A stretch of DNA of 64,000 bases from Juglans regia (Eukaryota > Streptophyta > Magnoliopsida > Fagales > Juglandaceae), in NCBI RefSeq assembly GCF_001411555.2, contig NC_049907.1, forward strand, positions 35,609,866-35,673,865. Reading direction: 5' to 3'. Both the position numbers and the translations under genes were made by a program. Each line of letters starts with the position of its first letter. Within the stretch, counting starts at the first letter, position 1. Below, piece after piece: positions 21,832 to 34,716 of this stretch. The notes below the pieces were generated by a model, which saw only the letters and a program-made list of their open reading frames with translations, was not told the DNA's origin and did not search any database.

Positions 21832-23735
21832 GGCTCTATCTCTGGAACCGATCGACGAGCATGAGATTTGGAACAATGGAGAAGATGAAGGCTTCTAGTA
21901 ACCAAATTACTTGAATCCTATGCACTAAACTGTACCGTTTCGCTATCGATGGCCTAAACGACAACGCCCTCACCGTCGCGAAGCTTCCCCATTCATTTTT
22001 ATTGGGCCAAGTTACCAAATTATCCGTGGGTTTAATTTTTATTTTTTTTTTAAATGAATTATAGATTGCATAAAATAAGATTTGAAATTTTCTATTTTTA
22101 AATTAGTGTATATAATATATGTGGTAAAGTCTGTATATGATATAGTTTAATTCAAAAAATAAATTTTAAAATTTAAATAATTTTATTTGAAATTAAAATT
22201 TAAATATTACAAATCAAATTATACTATTGGAATGGTGTGTGATATAAAAAATTTTAAGTAATATGAATGATATATTTTAAACACTGTCTTGAAAATATCA
22301 TAACTCGATTGATATATATTCCAACTTATTTCATTGTAAATGCCTGATTTATTTTCGGAATTCACCAAATACCAACTTATAATTAAAGTTCGTTGTATTG
22401 AAATAAATTGGGGTATTTGTGTTTTATTTTATTTAAAGACAGCAAATTAACAATGAACTGACGCCGTTAATTCAATTTAATCTTCGTTAAGTTACTTTAT
22501 TATATTTTGTTGAGTTTTTTTCTGAGCAATTTATTTACCCAATAAACGATGCCATTTTCCTCTTTTTCTTTAATCGTTTGCAAAACTTCTGAGATTGAGT
22601 TTTAGGACTCGTTTAGATAGTGAGATGAGATGATTTTAAATGAGTTAAATAAATTATTATTATAATATTATTTTTTAATATTATTATTATTTTAAAATTT
22701 GAAAAAGTTAAATTATTTATTATATTTTGTGTTGAAATTTGAAAATATTGTAATAATAAAATAAGATGAGATAATTTGCTCATGCATTCCTCATTGCTGC
22801 TTAAGAACACTAGCATTGATTTCTATATATGCAAAATCATATCTTTTAGATATTGATTTTACATAACAAGAAAAACTCTTATATTGAATTATGCATCTTT
22901 GAGCCAAACTTTTTTTTTTTAATTATTTTGCAATTAGCACCACTACAAATTCTATCATTTAGCACCCACTTGAGAGAGAGGGGGAGGAGAGAGAAAAAAA
23001 TAATAAAGTAAGATTTGAAGAGTGAACATTTTCAAATTTGTAGAAATACTATTCATAACTATATAAATTTTTGAATATGTATAATCCAATACAGCCCAAT
23101 TTAAAGTCATATTATACAAATATATAGATGCATATACAGATGCATAATCCAGAAGATCAATGAATATGCTGCTGCTGCGGTTTTTTATTAATAATCACAA
23201 CAAATTCTCCAAATATATAGGTTTCACAAATTGAATTAATGAATAGGACGAAGATGTTCAAGAAATAAGGTCATTCTGAGACCTTTTTTCATATTAACCT
23301 GCGTAATTCAGTGAAGGAAAAATGGGATCCAGGTTACGGTCTTTGGAAAGCAAAACTTCATTTTCTTTTCAACAAGGGTTTTCTATACATCAAAGCTACA
23401 GAAAACACATAATTAATTCTTGTAAACCGACTCGTTTCCTAAACTCTATGGCGTTTACTACCACCAAATACTACACTCAACATTTTCATTACAGAATGAA
23501 ACTAACAACTAGCTGATAAACTGAAACTGAACCAACAACGGAAAAAAAGAAAGAAAAGGAAACATTTAGATTACCAACCATATTCATCGGTAAACCTTCT
23601 GTGTTTAGTAAGAGGAACTCGGGTTGCGCGGCTTTCTCACTAATCTTTCTGGGAGTGCCAATATCTGTTCTCTCCCATAAAGTCGTGTGTTAAACATATA
23701 CAGACTCAGGGTATGCACATAAATTGATGTTGAAG
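21832..23735. other. Intergenic region: AP5M upstream, FBL4 downstream
   Basis: Very AT-rich, with a MITE (22610-22783) and a GA-rich tract near 22973-22998. The last part should be FBL4 3' UTR. The AP5M promoter should lie in 21832-22100; no specific box is assigned. No further gene was recognised. Confidence 0.5.
22610..22783. mobile_element. MITE, same family as 13161-13343
   Basis: The left end GACTCGTTTAGATAGTGAGATGAGATGA is family-typical. The interior ATATTATTTTTTAATATTATTATTATTTT block and the TTATTATATTTTGTGTTG segment match related copies. The right terminal inverted repeat is eroded (GATGAGATAATTTG). Confidence 0.55.
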
Positions 23736-25259
23736 CTAAAGGTCCATACAAAGGTAAGAGATTACAGGGCCTGCTCTTCGTTTAGTCCGCTGGCTAACCT
23801 TCCACTTCTCTACAAGAACCTTCTTCATGTTGGCGCAACCAGAAACCATGGTGGCAACTCCAGCTGCGGTTATACCAGGGCAATAAACCATGTGGCAGGA
23901 TTCAAGCAGGGTGCAATTCTTTACCAGATGACTTATACCAACATCAGTTATTTGACGGCAGTGTGACAGCAGTATTTCTTTGAGTAACGGACAGCCTTCT
24001 CCTAATTCAGCCATTGCCATATCCCCCAAATTCTGCTCCATTGGACAAATGTGTTAGATTGAAAAGCAATTTTTAGAGGGAAAGACGTAAAAAATTGTAT
24101 GAAGGATTGTTGTGCACAAGTTGACCTGTACGTAATCACCATTTTTTTATGACCTAAACATGTATATAATGATATCACAATCCAACGAACTTCACTGTCA
24201 TCCACATAGGTAATACATGCGCATCAAGAAAGGTCGTTTACTTGATGCTGGACACCACTATGTGGGATCAGGGGAGAGCGCCTGGAAACAATCTTACCTC
24301 TTGGCATTTTTATGAAGAACCCCTAGGGATTGGCTCAAGTGCTAAAGGCGGCTTGAGGGTATGCTCTCCCCTATCTCTAAGGTTCAAATTTCCTTCGGAG
24401 CAAACAATCTCTAGGGCCATTGAACTGGGGATTTTCCCCTTGAATTACCTGAGGTGCATTTGCGGAAAACTCTTTGCCGAGGGCCTGTGTACCCCCGGGA
24501 TTAGTCGAGACGCTGTTCCCGGACACCAGTACCAATAAAAAAAAAATTGTATGAAGTGGCCACTCTTGAGGCCGAACCACTGCACTTGCACTCAGCAGCC
24601 AAGGGCTTTATCATTGTACAAAGCAATGGCCCCCATTACACATCAGTATGCACATAAAAATCTACTCTTCCTATTAAATGTACAATGGGAATGACCTGCT
24701 CAAAAAATTAAGTAATTCTGTACTTCGCACATGTCTGCATTCAGACTACAGCATTTTTTCAACCTTTCACCCAAAGTTTTCAACCCATCTTAACTGGACA
24801 GGGTGAACTTCAATATAACAGTAAGATTGCAGCAATTTGGTGACTAATCTCAATTTCAAAACTCATAAAGCAATAATTATGTTACTAATCAGATAATAAA
24901 TCCAACGTTAATGCAAATTTATCACATAGAGAAGTTTAAAAGTTTAAGCTAATGATTGAAAGCCAGGGGGTGTGTATATGGCAGCCCTCAAATTGCAGCA
25001 GAGAAAAATATGGCTCTTACCGGCTTAGTATGGTGTATTTGGAAGGAGAAAAATAATAGAATTTTTAGAAACATGAGCAGACGATAGAATAGCTTAAAAC
25101 CTTCTTTTCAATACGATATTTCTTTGGGCTGAGTTTTCATGATTTCCTTGTATCTTTCAAGGTTCATAATTTAGGTGTTTCTCTTGTATACATCATGTGT
25201 ACTTGGACTAAGCCTTTGTCCTCTTCAATAAAAAGTTTCAATCCCTCATGTGAGTGTTT

Positions 25260-25323
<64 letters not shown>

Positions 25324-28300
25324 ACACCTGGAGAACACTTACATCCAGGGAACTGAGTTGAGGGCACCCTCTTGCAATGGCTATTATCCCAGCATCTCCA
25401 ATTTGGTGGCAGCCACTGACATTTAGATGCTGCAGTGAGCAACCCTGACCGATGGCAACAAGGGCCTCATCTCCAACCCTAGTGATTAAAAATAAATAAA
25501 ATATATATATATATATATATCACTCAGAGGTCTTGTAGGAGTTACAATCTTCCAGATAATGATAATATTTATATATAAATTTCACCCCGACAAACATTTA
25601 ATGTAGGGGAAGAAATGCATCTAATTCTTATAGTTTAACAAGAAAAAGAAAAAGCTGTGTAGAGTGTTTTTACCTATCGCAAAACCGAAGGCTAAGATCC
25701 GTTAGAGACTTGCAATACTCGCCAATAGCAACAATTCCCTTGTTCCCGATCTATTAACAACAAAAACAAAAGATGAGTAATGCTATTTAAAGGCCTTTAC
25801 ACCATACACCACCCACATGACATAATTTGACTGTAAGATTTAAATTTTAAAATTTATCTTCCAAATCAAATCATGCCACGTGGATGGTTTGTGGTGTAAA
25901 GGCCTTCAAATAGAATTACTCTTTAACAAAAACATATATATATCTAACTATTATATCAGTTAAAACATTTACTCCAAAAAATTATTATTCGGTAGAAAAT
26001 ATAAGGCTCTGAAAAGAAGGATAAATCAAAATTAGGGTAGGTATATATTTCTATGTTAACCATAAGTTAGAAAAATAAGTAAACATCAACATGTTTAGAA
26101 ACATATCTAGTTTAAAAAACTTCCTCCCAAAATTCATTAACTTCACGAACCACAGAGAGAGTGTGTATGAGAATTTTGTTTGGAAGGAATAATATTTGAA
26201 TATAAATAATGCACGTAATAATTTGAATAATGTAAAATTTTCGGCAAATAAACCAGACATTTGCTTCTTAAAATATTCTACACAAGAACTAAACAATAGA
26301 GAGAGGAGATAGAGACAGAGAGAACCTCATAACAGCGACGAATGTGAAGTTTCTTCAAATTCCTGCAGCCCCTACCTATACCACAAATACCTTCATCTCC
26401 AATACCAGAACAATCTACCAAGTGAAGAGCTTGCAAAAGCTTACAGCCCCTTCCAACTTCAAGAAGGGCATTGTTACCGATCTTCTGGCAGAATAACAGT
26501 GCTAACTCAGTGAGTTGTCTGCAGATATCAAGAGCTAGTGTCAACACGCATTACAAGAGTATCAATAGACACCATCATGCAGGATTTCAACATATTTAGC
26601 CATGAACCAAGTTGGAGCAACTTGCTCTGATCCATGTAAAATGCAAGAAATATATTTTATTAAGCAGTACATAACCATAAAAGCAACGAAAATGGTACTG
26701 AATCTATCCAACCCCTTGATAGGAGAGGAAATTGACACTTTATTGCAAGTTAGATAATAATTTGACCCAGTACACTGATTCACTTAATATTTTCCATTCT
26801 CAGTAAGTTGAGTGGAAAACATTTACCAAGCTGCAGCAGAACAGAGATAAATATCTATCTCATGGCTAACTTCACATCTTGACTTTTCAAAATGCCAAGG
26901 CAACAATATAAAATAGTTTCACCAAGTTACTCATTGGAATACTGGTCTGAACAAGGAGGCTAGTAGTTTGTCTACCCAAAACATGACTTCCAGTCAATGC
27001 ATGCATATTGTGACCACATAAAAAAAGTAACTTAGATTAAACAAGAGAGAAACATACTGGCAAGATTTTCCAATGGATTCCAGTCCCATAGTTCCGATAT
27101 TATGGCACCCATTAACTTCGAGATGTGTAACTTCCTTGCAACCAGTTGCAATTGCTTCCAAGCCCTTGTCACTCAGGAAATAACAATCACTTAGGGTAAG
27201 ATTTTTTAACTTCTTACAACCATTGCCAATTGACTGTAGACCCCTGAAATGTGTCACATAAAAAAAAAAAAGAATAAAGCACATGACCATGCGCAGAATC
27301 TGAGATGACAAAGACTAGCTCAAGTTCATCCATCATCCCAATACTAGAAAAGATAAATGTCTCCAAGAACAATAAAAAAAAAATGCCACATCTTGTTATC
27401 ATTCAGATATAAGTGGCATAAAAATTTGGCAAAACTAAGTTCCTTTATAAGCTTATCATGCATTGATAAGGATGACAATAGTAAGTGAAAAAATAAGTCG
27501 TATCTCGAGAAGCTACAGCGCTCATTCAAAAAGGAAACTACTGACGGACGAAATCAACAATTATATATCCTAGAAGCTTTCAAAAGACTGTAGAATAACT
27601 AACCTATCAGTAAATCTCTGCAAACTGTATAGAGCTAGCAACTCCAGCAATGAACAACCAGTGCCAACAGCTGCCAAAGCCTCATCAGTAACATTAACAC
27701 ATTGCAGCTTCAGAACTTTCAAAAGAGGACATCCCTTGGCCACCGCAAGTAACCCTTTGTTGCTTATGCACTCCGAATCCAACGACAGGGTCTCCAAAGA
27801 TTTGCAGTGCAACCCAACTGCTTCTAGTGAGATGTCTGTTATTTTTGCACAAGCTGCAACACCAAGAGCTTTTAATGATTTTCTACACCCAAGGGCTAAT
27901 TCAACCACGCCCTTGTCACTCAAGCCTTCACAAAATCGCAAATTCAAGTCTTCAAGTTGCCTACAGCACTCTCCAACAGCAGCTAGACCTGGATCTCCAA
28001 CATAACAACCCTGAAAAAACAATGTGAGCAAGAAAGGCTTAGGAAAATGCATTTCCCTGGCATAAAAAATCGTGAGCAAAACACAATCAGAAGAATATGC
28101 CGATTTGATGCCAAGCTCTCCCAAATGAAGGATTAAAACATGTGAAACAGAGGAGTCAATGATGTCCCAAAACTGCCTTTACAAGAGGTTTTGGCCTCAT
28201 TGCCTACTACATGCATACTGCACGCACTGAAATGATATTCTGGAAATGTCATCCTCAGTCGAATAAACCCGCATTCAATCACAAACTCAGGCAAGAGATT

Positions 28301-29313
28301 ACATGATACAATTAACAAAGAAAAAAATAAAACACTATAACCAGTTCTGTATTTAATTAACTGAAAAGATTGACCTGTAAATCCAGAGACTTCAACGACC
28401 TACACTTCTGAGCTATAGATACTAAACCCATACTTGACACATTATTGCACCAAATTAAGCTCAACTTCTCAAGCTTCGAAAAGCCTTCCCCGAGGACAGT
28501 CAACCCAGCATCTGATATGTAAGACGTCTCAAACTCGCTGTCTTCAGACCCAGCTTTCTCCTTCACATAACGCAGCTTTGGAGATGGGCGAAAAGATTCA
28601 CTGCCAAATCTTCTTCCCTGCATTCAAAAAAGTTATATAGATGTCTTATCTTCCCTATAATCAAGCGACCAAATGCAATTTTTTCCATAAGACTCAGTAA
28701 AATAAAGCAAGTTCAAAGACCACTCGCACAATGAATATGCCCGAGTTCCTCTTCAGTCTTCCCCCAAATGCACTGCTTGTTTTCATGGAAAATATATCTA
28801 AGGAAATAAATGACCCTTTCTAATGTATATTAGAAATAGTATTTTTCCCGATGTTAAAAGCGCAAAAAGATGAACAAATGAATCCAAGCGATCCCCGTTG
28901 CTTAATCGGAACCGATTAATGATCAAATTGTCCATGTAAATTACCTTGATCGTCCAAGATTACTTGAGAATTGTTCAGGATTGCTAGCAATCATGGATAA
29001 TCTCAAACCTAACAAGTCAGAATTGGAAATTAATTTCATAGAAATGGCTTACGAACTGAGCGGGGAGCGATAATCTTTCGTCAACGTGGACGGTCCTGAC
29101 ATTGACGAAGCGGCGAGTGATGAGCTTGACGAAATGGTCAGGGCTACCGGAGGCTCCGATACGGAGGGTGGAGCGGCTGAGGCGCTCGAGGTTGAGCCAG
29201 CGCTTGCAGACGAGGGAGCAAGCGTCGCGGCTCGGCTTGGAGTCGAGGCGCCGGAAGATCTCTACGAGCAGTTCGTCGGGGAGACAAGTGTTGATCCGAT
29301 CGTGGCCTCGCAT
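23736..29313 (-). CDS. FBL4: F-box/LRR-repeat protein 4
   Basis: Eight exons in order: 29053-29313, 28375-28617, 27604-28010, 27058-27243, 26326-26518, 25674-25750, 25328-25478, 23736-24032. They total 1815 nt, 604 residues, close to the Arabidopsis FBL4 length as I recall it. Family knowledge: F-box proteins are substrate receptors of SCF ubiquitin ligases. The F-box is at about residues 10-50 (LPDELLVEIFRRLDSK, then CSLVCKRWLNLERLS). From about residue 105 to 570 run around 18 cysteine-containing leucine-rich repeats, recognisable by LEKLSLIWCNNVSSMGL, LEDLNLRFCEGLSDKGV and LKNLTLSDCYFLSDKGL. The ending is KRRAGPVISYLCMDL. The start is the first ATG of exon 1, directly before the F-box. Introns carry a SINE, a LINE tail, a foldback MITE and microsatellites. 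The target protein is unknown. Confidence 0.92.
24318..24549 (+). mobile_element. tRNA-derived SINE in FBL4 intron 7
   Basis: The head contains a polIII A-box-like TTGGCTCAAGTGCTAAAGG and a B-box-like GGTTCAAATTT spaced as in tRNA-SINEs. The body is GC-rich (CTGGGGATTTTCCCC, GGGATTAGTCGAGACG) and ends in CCAATAAAAAAA. The flanking TATGAAG occurs at 24311-24317 and 24550-24556, a 7-bp target duplication. It is antisense to FBL4. Confidence 0.8.
24985..25245 (+). mobile_element. Short LINE 3' fragment in FBL4 intron 7
   Basis: Contains LVWCIWKEKNNRIF-like coding (about 25020-25066) and the tail GTGTACTTGGACTAAGCCT shared with the LINE at 15864-16142, then CAATAAAAAG. It is 5'-truncated to about 260 bp and antisense to the gene. 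Confidence 0.75.
25259..25321. repeat. Compound microsatellite (TG)n(AG)n
   Basis: About 13 TG units run directly into about 18 AG units. The right edge is 5 nt from the FBL4 intron 7 donor (GT at 25326-25327 on the - strand), so the transcript starts this intron with a CU-rich tract. Confidence 0.95.
25501..25520. repeat. (AT)n microsatellite in FBL4 intron 6
   Basis: About ten AT units between exons 6 and 7 of FBL4. Confidence 0.85.
25775..25921. mobile_element. Foldback MITE, about 147 bp, in FBL4 intron 5
   Basis: GAGTAATGCTATTTAAAGGC at the left is complemented by GCCTTCAAATAGAATTACTC at the right. The complementarity continues inward (CTTTACACCA against TGGTGTAAAG, CCACCCACATG against the right arm). 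The whole unit folds into one long hairpin and encodes no protein. Confidence 0.75.
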
Positions 29314-30264
29314 GATTAGAGAATTGGATTATCAGGAAACGAGGTATGTGTGTCGGTAGAAGGGATCATTATGGATTGGGTTGCGTGTTTCTGTATCAGT
29401 GCTCGTGTCTGCGTGAGAAATGAGAATGGAATGTTTATGTTTTGGGCAATCGGTGGAGTCGGCAGTTTGCTGGAAGGATTCGTGGTGTTCTCTCGGCAAT
29501 GCCCATTCTCTTCGATTTTCGCGTTTTCCTTGGACGGTAAAAACGCGTTGTTACTGCCGGGCTTAGACCTGACCAACTGCATTTATCTTTTCGTTCTTTA
29601 TTCTTCTAGATTAAAAACTTTCAATTTTTTTTTTTTTAAATTTTTATGTTTAGACACATTTTAATCAAATGAAAAATTCTAAATATAAATTTCACAAACT
29701 ACACATTATTTAAAAATATATAATTTTATTTTTTTATCATCATATTTTATATTGAATTAAAATATGAAATAAAAAAATAAAATCACATATTTTTAAATGG
29801 TGTGTAGGGATGTGAAATTTCTATGTAGCACAACTCTAATCAAATTGGTTTTAATCGTCTTGTGACACAAGTCGTTAATTTTATAATCTTATGAAGTGAT
29901 GAAAGATATCTTCGAAATAGCGAGTCAACCCTTAAATGGCGTGATTGGTGATCCTAAAAATAATTAGAATGTTTAACATAACCGCTCCACCACTTCTTTT
30001 TTTGAGGTCAGACATCTCTTATTTTTCGAGATTTCTTCTACTTCAATGTTTTCAATAAAATTTGGTGGTGATGTGTTGGCTATTTATGTGTTTGATAAGT
30101 CTATAGTATAATAGATTATGCAAAGAACTTTTTAATTTGTTTGTCTTGATGGAAACTCATTTCATTAAAATTTAACGTGTTTGGTCGATTTGAAGAAACA
30201 AACAAATAAGTAAAAAGGAAAAAACATTAAAAAAAAATTTTGAATATGTGAAAAGTAAGGAGGT
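29314..30264. other. FBL4 upstream region and flank
   Basis: The FBL4 5' UTR/promoter should lie in about 29314-29600, where GC content falls with distance from the gene. A foldback MITE follows (29688-29821). No TATA box is called. The bases just before 30265 form one copy of the target duplication of the following LINE. Confidence 0.5.
29688..29821. mobile_element. Foldback MITE, about 134 bp
   Basis: The left arm AAATTTCACAAACTACACA and right arm (reverse-complemented) AAATTTCACATCCCTACACA are paired, and the inner TTTAAAAATAT...ATTTTATTTTTTTA is also inverted. Non-coding. Confidence 0.7.
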
Positions 30265-33200
30265 CACTAAAACTTGATGTAGCCTTCCTTGTGGAGACAA
30301 TTTTACAATATGTGAATGCTAGTAATATTATGAATAGGTTAGGTTTTAATTTGTTTGTAAATATTTCACCGGTTAGTAGATGGGGTGGACTTTTGGTAAT
30401 GCGGAAAAATGGTATGGATGTAGAACCTGTCTTTGTGAATAGTAATGTAATGACCTTGTTGGTGTACTCGAATCCTATTCATAATCCTTGGCTTTTAAAT
30501 CTTGTCTATTGTCCTGCGCAATACAACAAAAAATGAAACTTTTGGAAAAATTAAGAAAAAATAACAAAAAACTTTAATGGCCCTGTTCTCAGCATCGGAG
30601 ATATCAACTCTATCCATAGGCAATTTGAAAAACTAGGTGGAAGGCCTTATGCTAGTTCTTCACAACAAAATGATCTTAGAGCCTACATGGAAACAAATGG
30701 AATGGTTGACTTGGGTTTTAATAGGCCTAAATTCACTTGGACAAACAATAGGCATGGTAACAAAAACATCATAGAAAGAATTGACAGAGGGGTCGCTAAT
30801 CCACTTTGGATAAATCTTTTCCCAAATGCAACTCTTAAACATCTTCCAATAAGCTCTTTGGACCACTCGCCTATTCTTTTGGATACCATGGGGAATAACT
30901 ACTATAGAAATTCTTTCAAATTTAAGGAGTTTTGGATAAGAGACCCTACTAGTAAAATGGTCATTCAAAAAGCGTGGAACATTCATATGGAAGGAACCCC
31001 TGGTTACATTCTCTCCAAAAAAATTAAAAGAAGTGAAAAAAGCTCTAAAATCTTGGAACAAAAATCATTTTGGTAACATTCAAACCTCCATAAAAAACTT
31101 GAGTTTCCCAAATTCAAAGTCAAATCTCACACATCAAGACATGCACCTTGAAACCGAAATAAAAGAACAACTTGATGAGCAATTGAAAAGGGAAGAAGTT
31201 ATTTGGAGACAAAAGTCACACGTTAAATGGTTGACTACGACTGATTTAAACATAAGATTTTTCCACTTGTCAACCACTATTAGAAGGAGAGTCAATTCCA
31301 TTGAAAGTATGAAATTGAATCAAAATCATTGGACTTTTGACCAAAATGTCATCCAAAACAATTTCCTTGAATATTTCAAAAGCATCTATAGTTCCTCCAA
31401 CCCAATTCCTCATGCTAACCTGGATGAGCTTTTTTGGGAATAAATATCAGATTTGGATAATAATTTTCTTTGTGAGATTTCCACTGAGGATGGATCATAT
31501 GTACCATTAAACAAACTCCCTCAACAAAATCCCCTAGTCCTGATGGTTTTACTGGGCTGTTTTACAAGCAATATTGGGACATCATAAAAAAGGATTTCAT
31601 TGTAGTTATAAAAAAAAATTCATTCATGAAAAACTGCTAAAAGAGCTGAACCACACTCATATAGCTCTCATTTCAAAAATCACAAGTCCAAATACCGTCT
31701 ATCAATATAGACCAATTAGTCTATCGAATGTCTGCTATAAAGTGATAGCAAAAATCTTTGCAAATAGACTCAAGAAAATCCTCCCAAAGATCATCTCTCC
31801 TTACCAAACGACCTTTATCCCGGGCAGATCCATTTAAGAAAATATCATCATTGCCGAGGAAATATTTCATCACTTAAAAAATAAAAGAAAGAAACATGGG
31901 CTTATGGCTGTTAAAATTGATATGGAGAAAGCCTTCGATTTGATGGAATGAAATTTTATTTTGGACATAATGTCAACCCTTGATTTTCATAAAGTCTGGA
32001 TAAACTGGATAAAAAAGTGTATTACCACAATTTTTAACTCAGTGATCATTAATGAAAAACCTTGTGGCTTTTTTCACCCTTTTCGTGGCCTCGGGCAAGG
32101 GGATACTCTATCTCTTTTCCTGTTTGTCCTAAGAACAGAAGTGCTAACCAGACTTATTTCCAGAGAAGAAAACCTTAGCAATCTTAAAGGTATTAAGATT
32201 AGTAGAACCAACCCTTCCATTTCTCATTTATTATTTGTTGATGATCTTATTCTCTTTGGAAAAGTTTCACATCAAAATGCTCAAATCTTCATGAATTGTT
32301 TGGATACTTATTCCTCTTGGTCCGGTCAAAAAGTTCACACCAGCAAATCTTCCATCCAATTTAGCAGAAATACTCTTTCTTACAAAAAGAGAGAGATGAA
32401 AGAGATTTTAGGTTTCAAAATTGTTTCATCTAACATTAAATATTTAGGTCTTCCCCTCTTTTAAATCCTCGAAAAAAGTACACTTTGAAGAACTACAAGA
32501 AAAAATCTTTGATAAATTGGCTGGTTGGAAAGCAAAGGTACTCTCTCAGGCTAGTAGAACCATTTTAATACATTATGTGGCCAATTCCATCCCCTCATAT
32601 GCTATGTCTTCTCTTGTGATACCAAAGTCAATCACAAAAAAACTTGACTAGGCCTTTTCCAAATTCTAGTGGGGATTTCCTCCTACAAAATTTAAAAATT
32701 TCACACCAAAATCATGGAACTCCATTTGCAGACGAAAATCCATGGAGGGCCTAGGTCTTAGATCAATCTCAGATTTTAACAAAGTTTTAATGTCAAAAGT
32801 TGGTTGGAACATGACAGATGGATCTAAGGCTATCTGGAAGAAGGTTTTGTCGTCCAAGTACTTGAAAAACTCCAGTTTCTTTAACATTTTTCCAAAAACT
32901 TCTAACTCTTGGACATGAAAATGTATTATAAAGTAAAGAGATTTCTTAAAACAAAGTGTGTGCTATCATATTAACAATGGAACAAGCACAAAAGTTTGGA
33001 CATATCCATGGATACCAACACAACCAAATTTTCAACCAATCCCAAAGAATTCATCCATAGGAATGAACTTGTCCTTAACTATTTCTGAACTCTACAAAAG
33101 AACCTAGAGAATGGAATATCCTTCTTCTACAAGCTTTGTTCCATCCTAATACAGTGAAAGAAATCCTCAAAATCCCTTTAGCACAAATTGATTTTCAAAC

Positions 33201-34322
33201 ACAGGAGGATAATTTGCAATGGATGCACCGCACCTTTGGAAAATTTTCTATCAAATCTGTTTATGCAGCCATTACAAGAGACTCCCACCATTCTCAAGAG
33301 CAATCAAATATTTGGAAAAATTTGTGGAAATTAAATATTCAGGATAGGCTAAAACTACTGAGTTGGAAAATTTTAAATGAGACTATCCCCATAAAATCTT
33401 TAATAAAAAGAGTCATCACACTTACTGTTGAAGAAGCTAGTTGTCCTATCTACAAAGGTGAGGAAGAGTCACAAACTCATCTATTCTTGTCATGCTCATT
33501 CATTAGGATTCTTTAGAGGGATGGAATGCATAATCTCCCCTGTAGAAAAACTGAACATACCCCTTAGTGAGGAACAAAACTTCTAATTTTTTTTTCCATT
33601 AATGCTATGGATAGTATCTGGATGCTAAGGAATAAGGTTGTTCATGAGACTCTAATCCCAAATGTTAATAACTTCATTTCTAGAAGTCTCAGAACTTACA
33701 ATGATCATTGTAATGAGTGGGCCAGCAAACAAGTTCATGAAAGTCATAAGTGGAAATCAACACCTACAGGTCATTACACTATATTTTTTTATGTAGCTAT
33801 AAGGAGAGTAGATACTACAGCAGCAGCAATATGCAGGTCAGAAGATGGTACTCCAATGTTTGTTACTACTAAGCATATTGGAAGTCAAAATGCAAACCAA
33901 TGAGAGGCTACTGCAATGTATATCGGAATTGAAGAAGCACAAAACAACCAAGTCAAAAAACTTATCATTGCAGGTGACTCACTTGTAGTAATGCAAGCAG
34001 TACATGATCCTGAAAAATGTTCAGACTGGATAATTCAACCCGTAGTCAAAGACATCATAAATACTTTGCAACACTTTGACAGTTGGGAAACAAGGAAAAT
34101 ACATCGAGACCTAAATCGATGCGGCATTCTATTGTGCAATGGGCAGCGTCCAAGAATTTGACAGGATGCATACCCCTCAATCTCATTCCACCATGCCTTT
34201 TGGATTTTCATAATGGGAAGGACCCTCTCATAACTTTGTAATTATTATAATGAATTATCCATGACAATATATTTTGGTGGTTTTTAAATGAAGCGTATCT
34301 TGTTCAAAAAAAAAAAAAAAAG
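30265..34322 (+). mobile_element. 5'-truncated L1-type LINE with 11-bp target duplication
   Basis: AGTAAGGAGGT occurs at 30254-30264 and again at 34323-34333, just after the poly-A (about 34305-34321). The insert begins inside the ORF2 endonuclease (SRWGGLLVMRKNGMDV), so it is 5'-truncated. It then reads NGMVDLGFNRPKFTWTNNR (about 30697), RT fragments (31574-31837, 31961-32464) with LLFVDDLILFGK at about 32230, the zinc-binding region, and a C-terminal RNase H-like part (KKLIIAGDSLVVMQAVHD, 33955-34010). Stops and frameshifts occur throughout, so it is inactive. Confidence 0.9.
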
Positions 34323-34365
34323 AGTAAGGAGGTTTAGCCTTGGCAGTTGGCACTTAGTATTTTAG

Positions 34366-34700
34366 TGTCCATTTTATTATATTTTTTATCTGTGGACTAG
34401 CATAGTCATAATGTGAGCCCATAATGGATTGGGTTATTTAGTGAGCACTTGAGGAAGCCCTTACTCTTATCCCATATAGATATAAATGGAGTTGGCCCAT
34501 TAGACTCCATGAGAACCATTTTTGTGTTAAGAGGGAAGAGAAAAAGTCTCCTCAACACACAAACACCAAATTTTTTTGAGATACATGAAGGTAATGGTAA
34601 GCTCATCTTTTAACCATGGAGGAGGTATGTTTTCTTCTATTAATGAGTTTAAGCATGCTATGATAATAGATAGACATGATCTTATTTATATGTTTTATCA
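34366..34700 (+). repeat. Copia 5' LTR
   Basis: Matches 40611-40945, sharing GTGGACTAGCATAGTCATAA, then GGAGTTGGCCCATTAGACTC, then GTCTCCTCAA. It ends ATCA directly before the PBS. The two copies differ by several substitutions and short indels, including a 5' end discrepancy that makes the first ~10 bp uncertain. Confidence 0.85.
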
Positions 34701-34702
34701 AT

Positions 34703-34716
34703 TGGTATCAGAGCTT
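34703..34716 (+). other. Copia primer-binding site
   Basis: TGGTATCAGAGCTT, complementary to the 3' end of initiator tRNA-Met, two bases after the left LTR. This is the standard copia PBS. Confidence 0.9.

Noticed and set aside
24318..24549. Possible tRNA gene (A- and B-box)
   Set aside because: No cloverleaf or anticodon arm can be drawn; body and A-tail fit a SINE. The same applies to 43538-43772.
29086..29664. Open + strand frames over FBL4 exon 1 and upstream
   Set aside because: Complement of the GC-rich F-box exon; no motif, and the - strand frame is clearly the gene.
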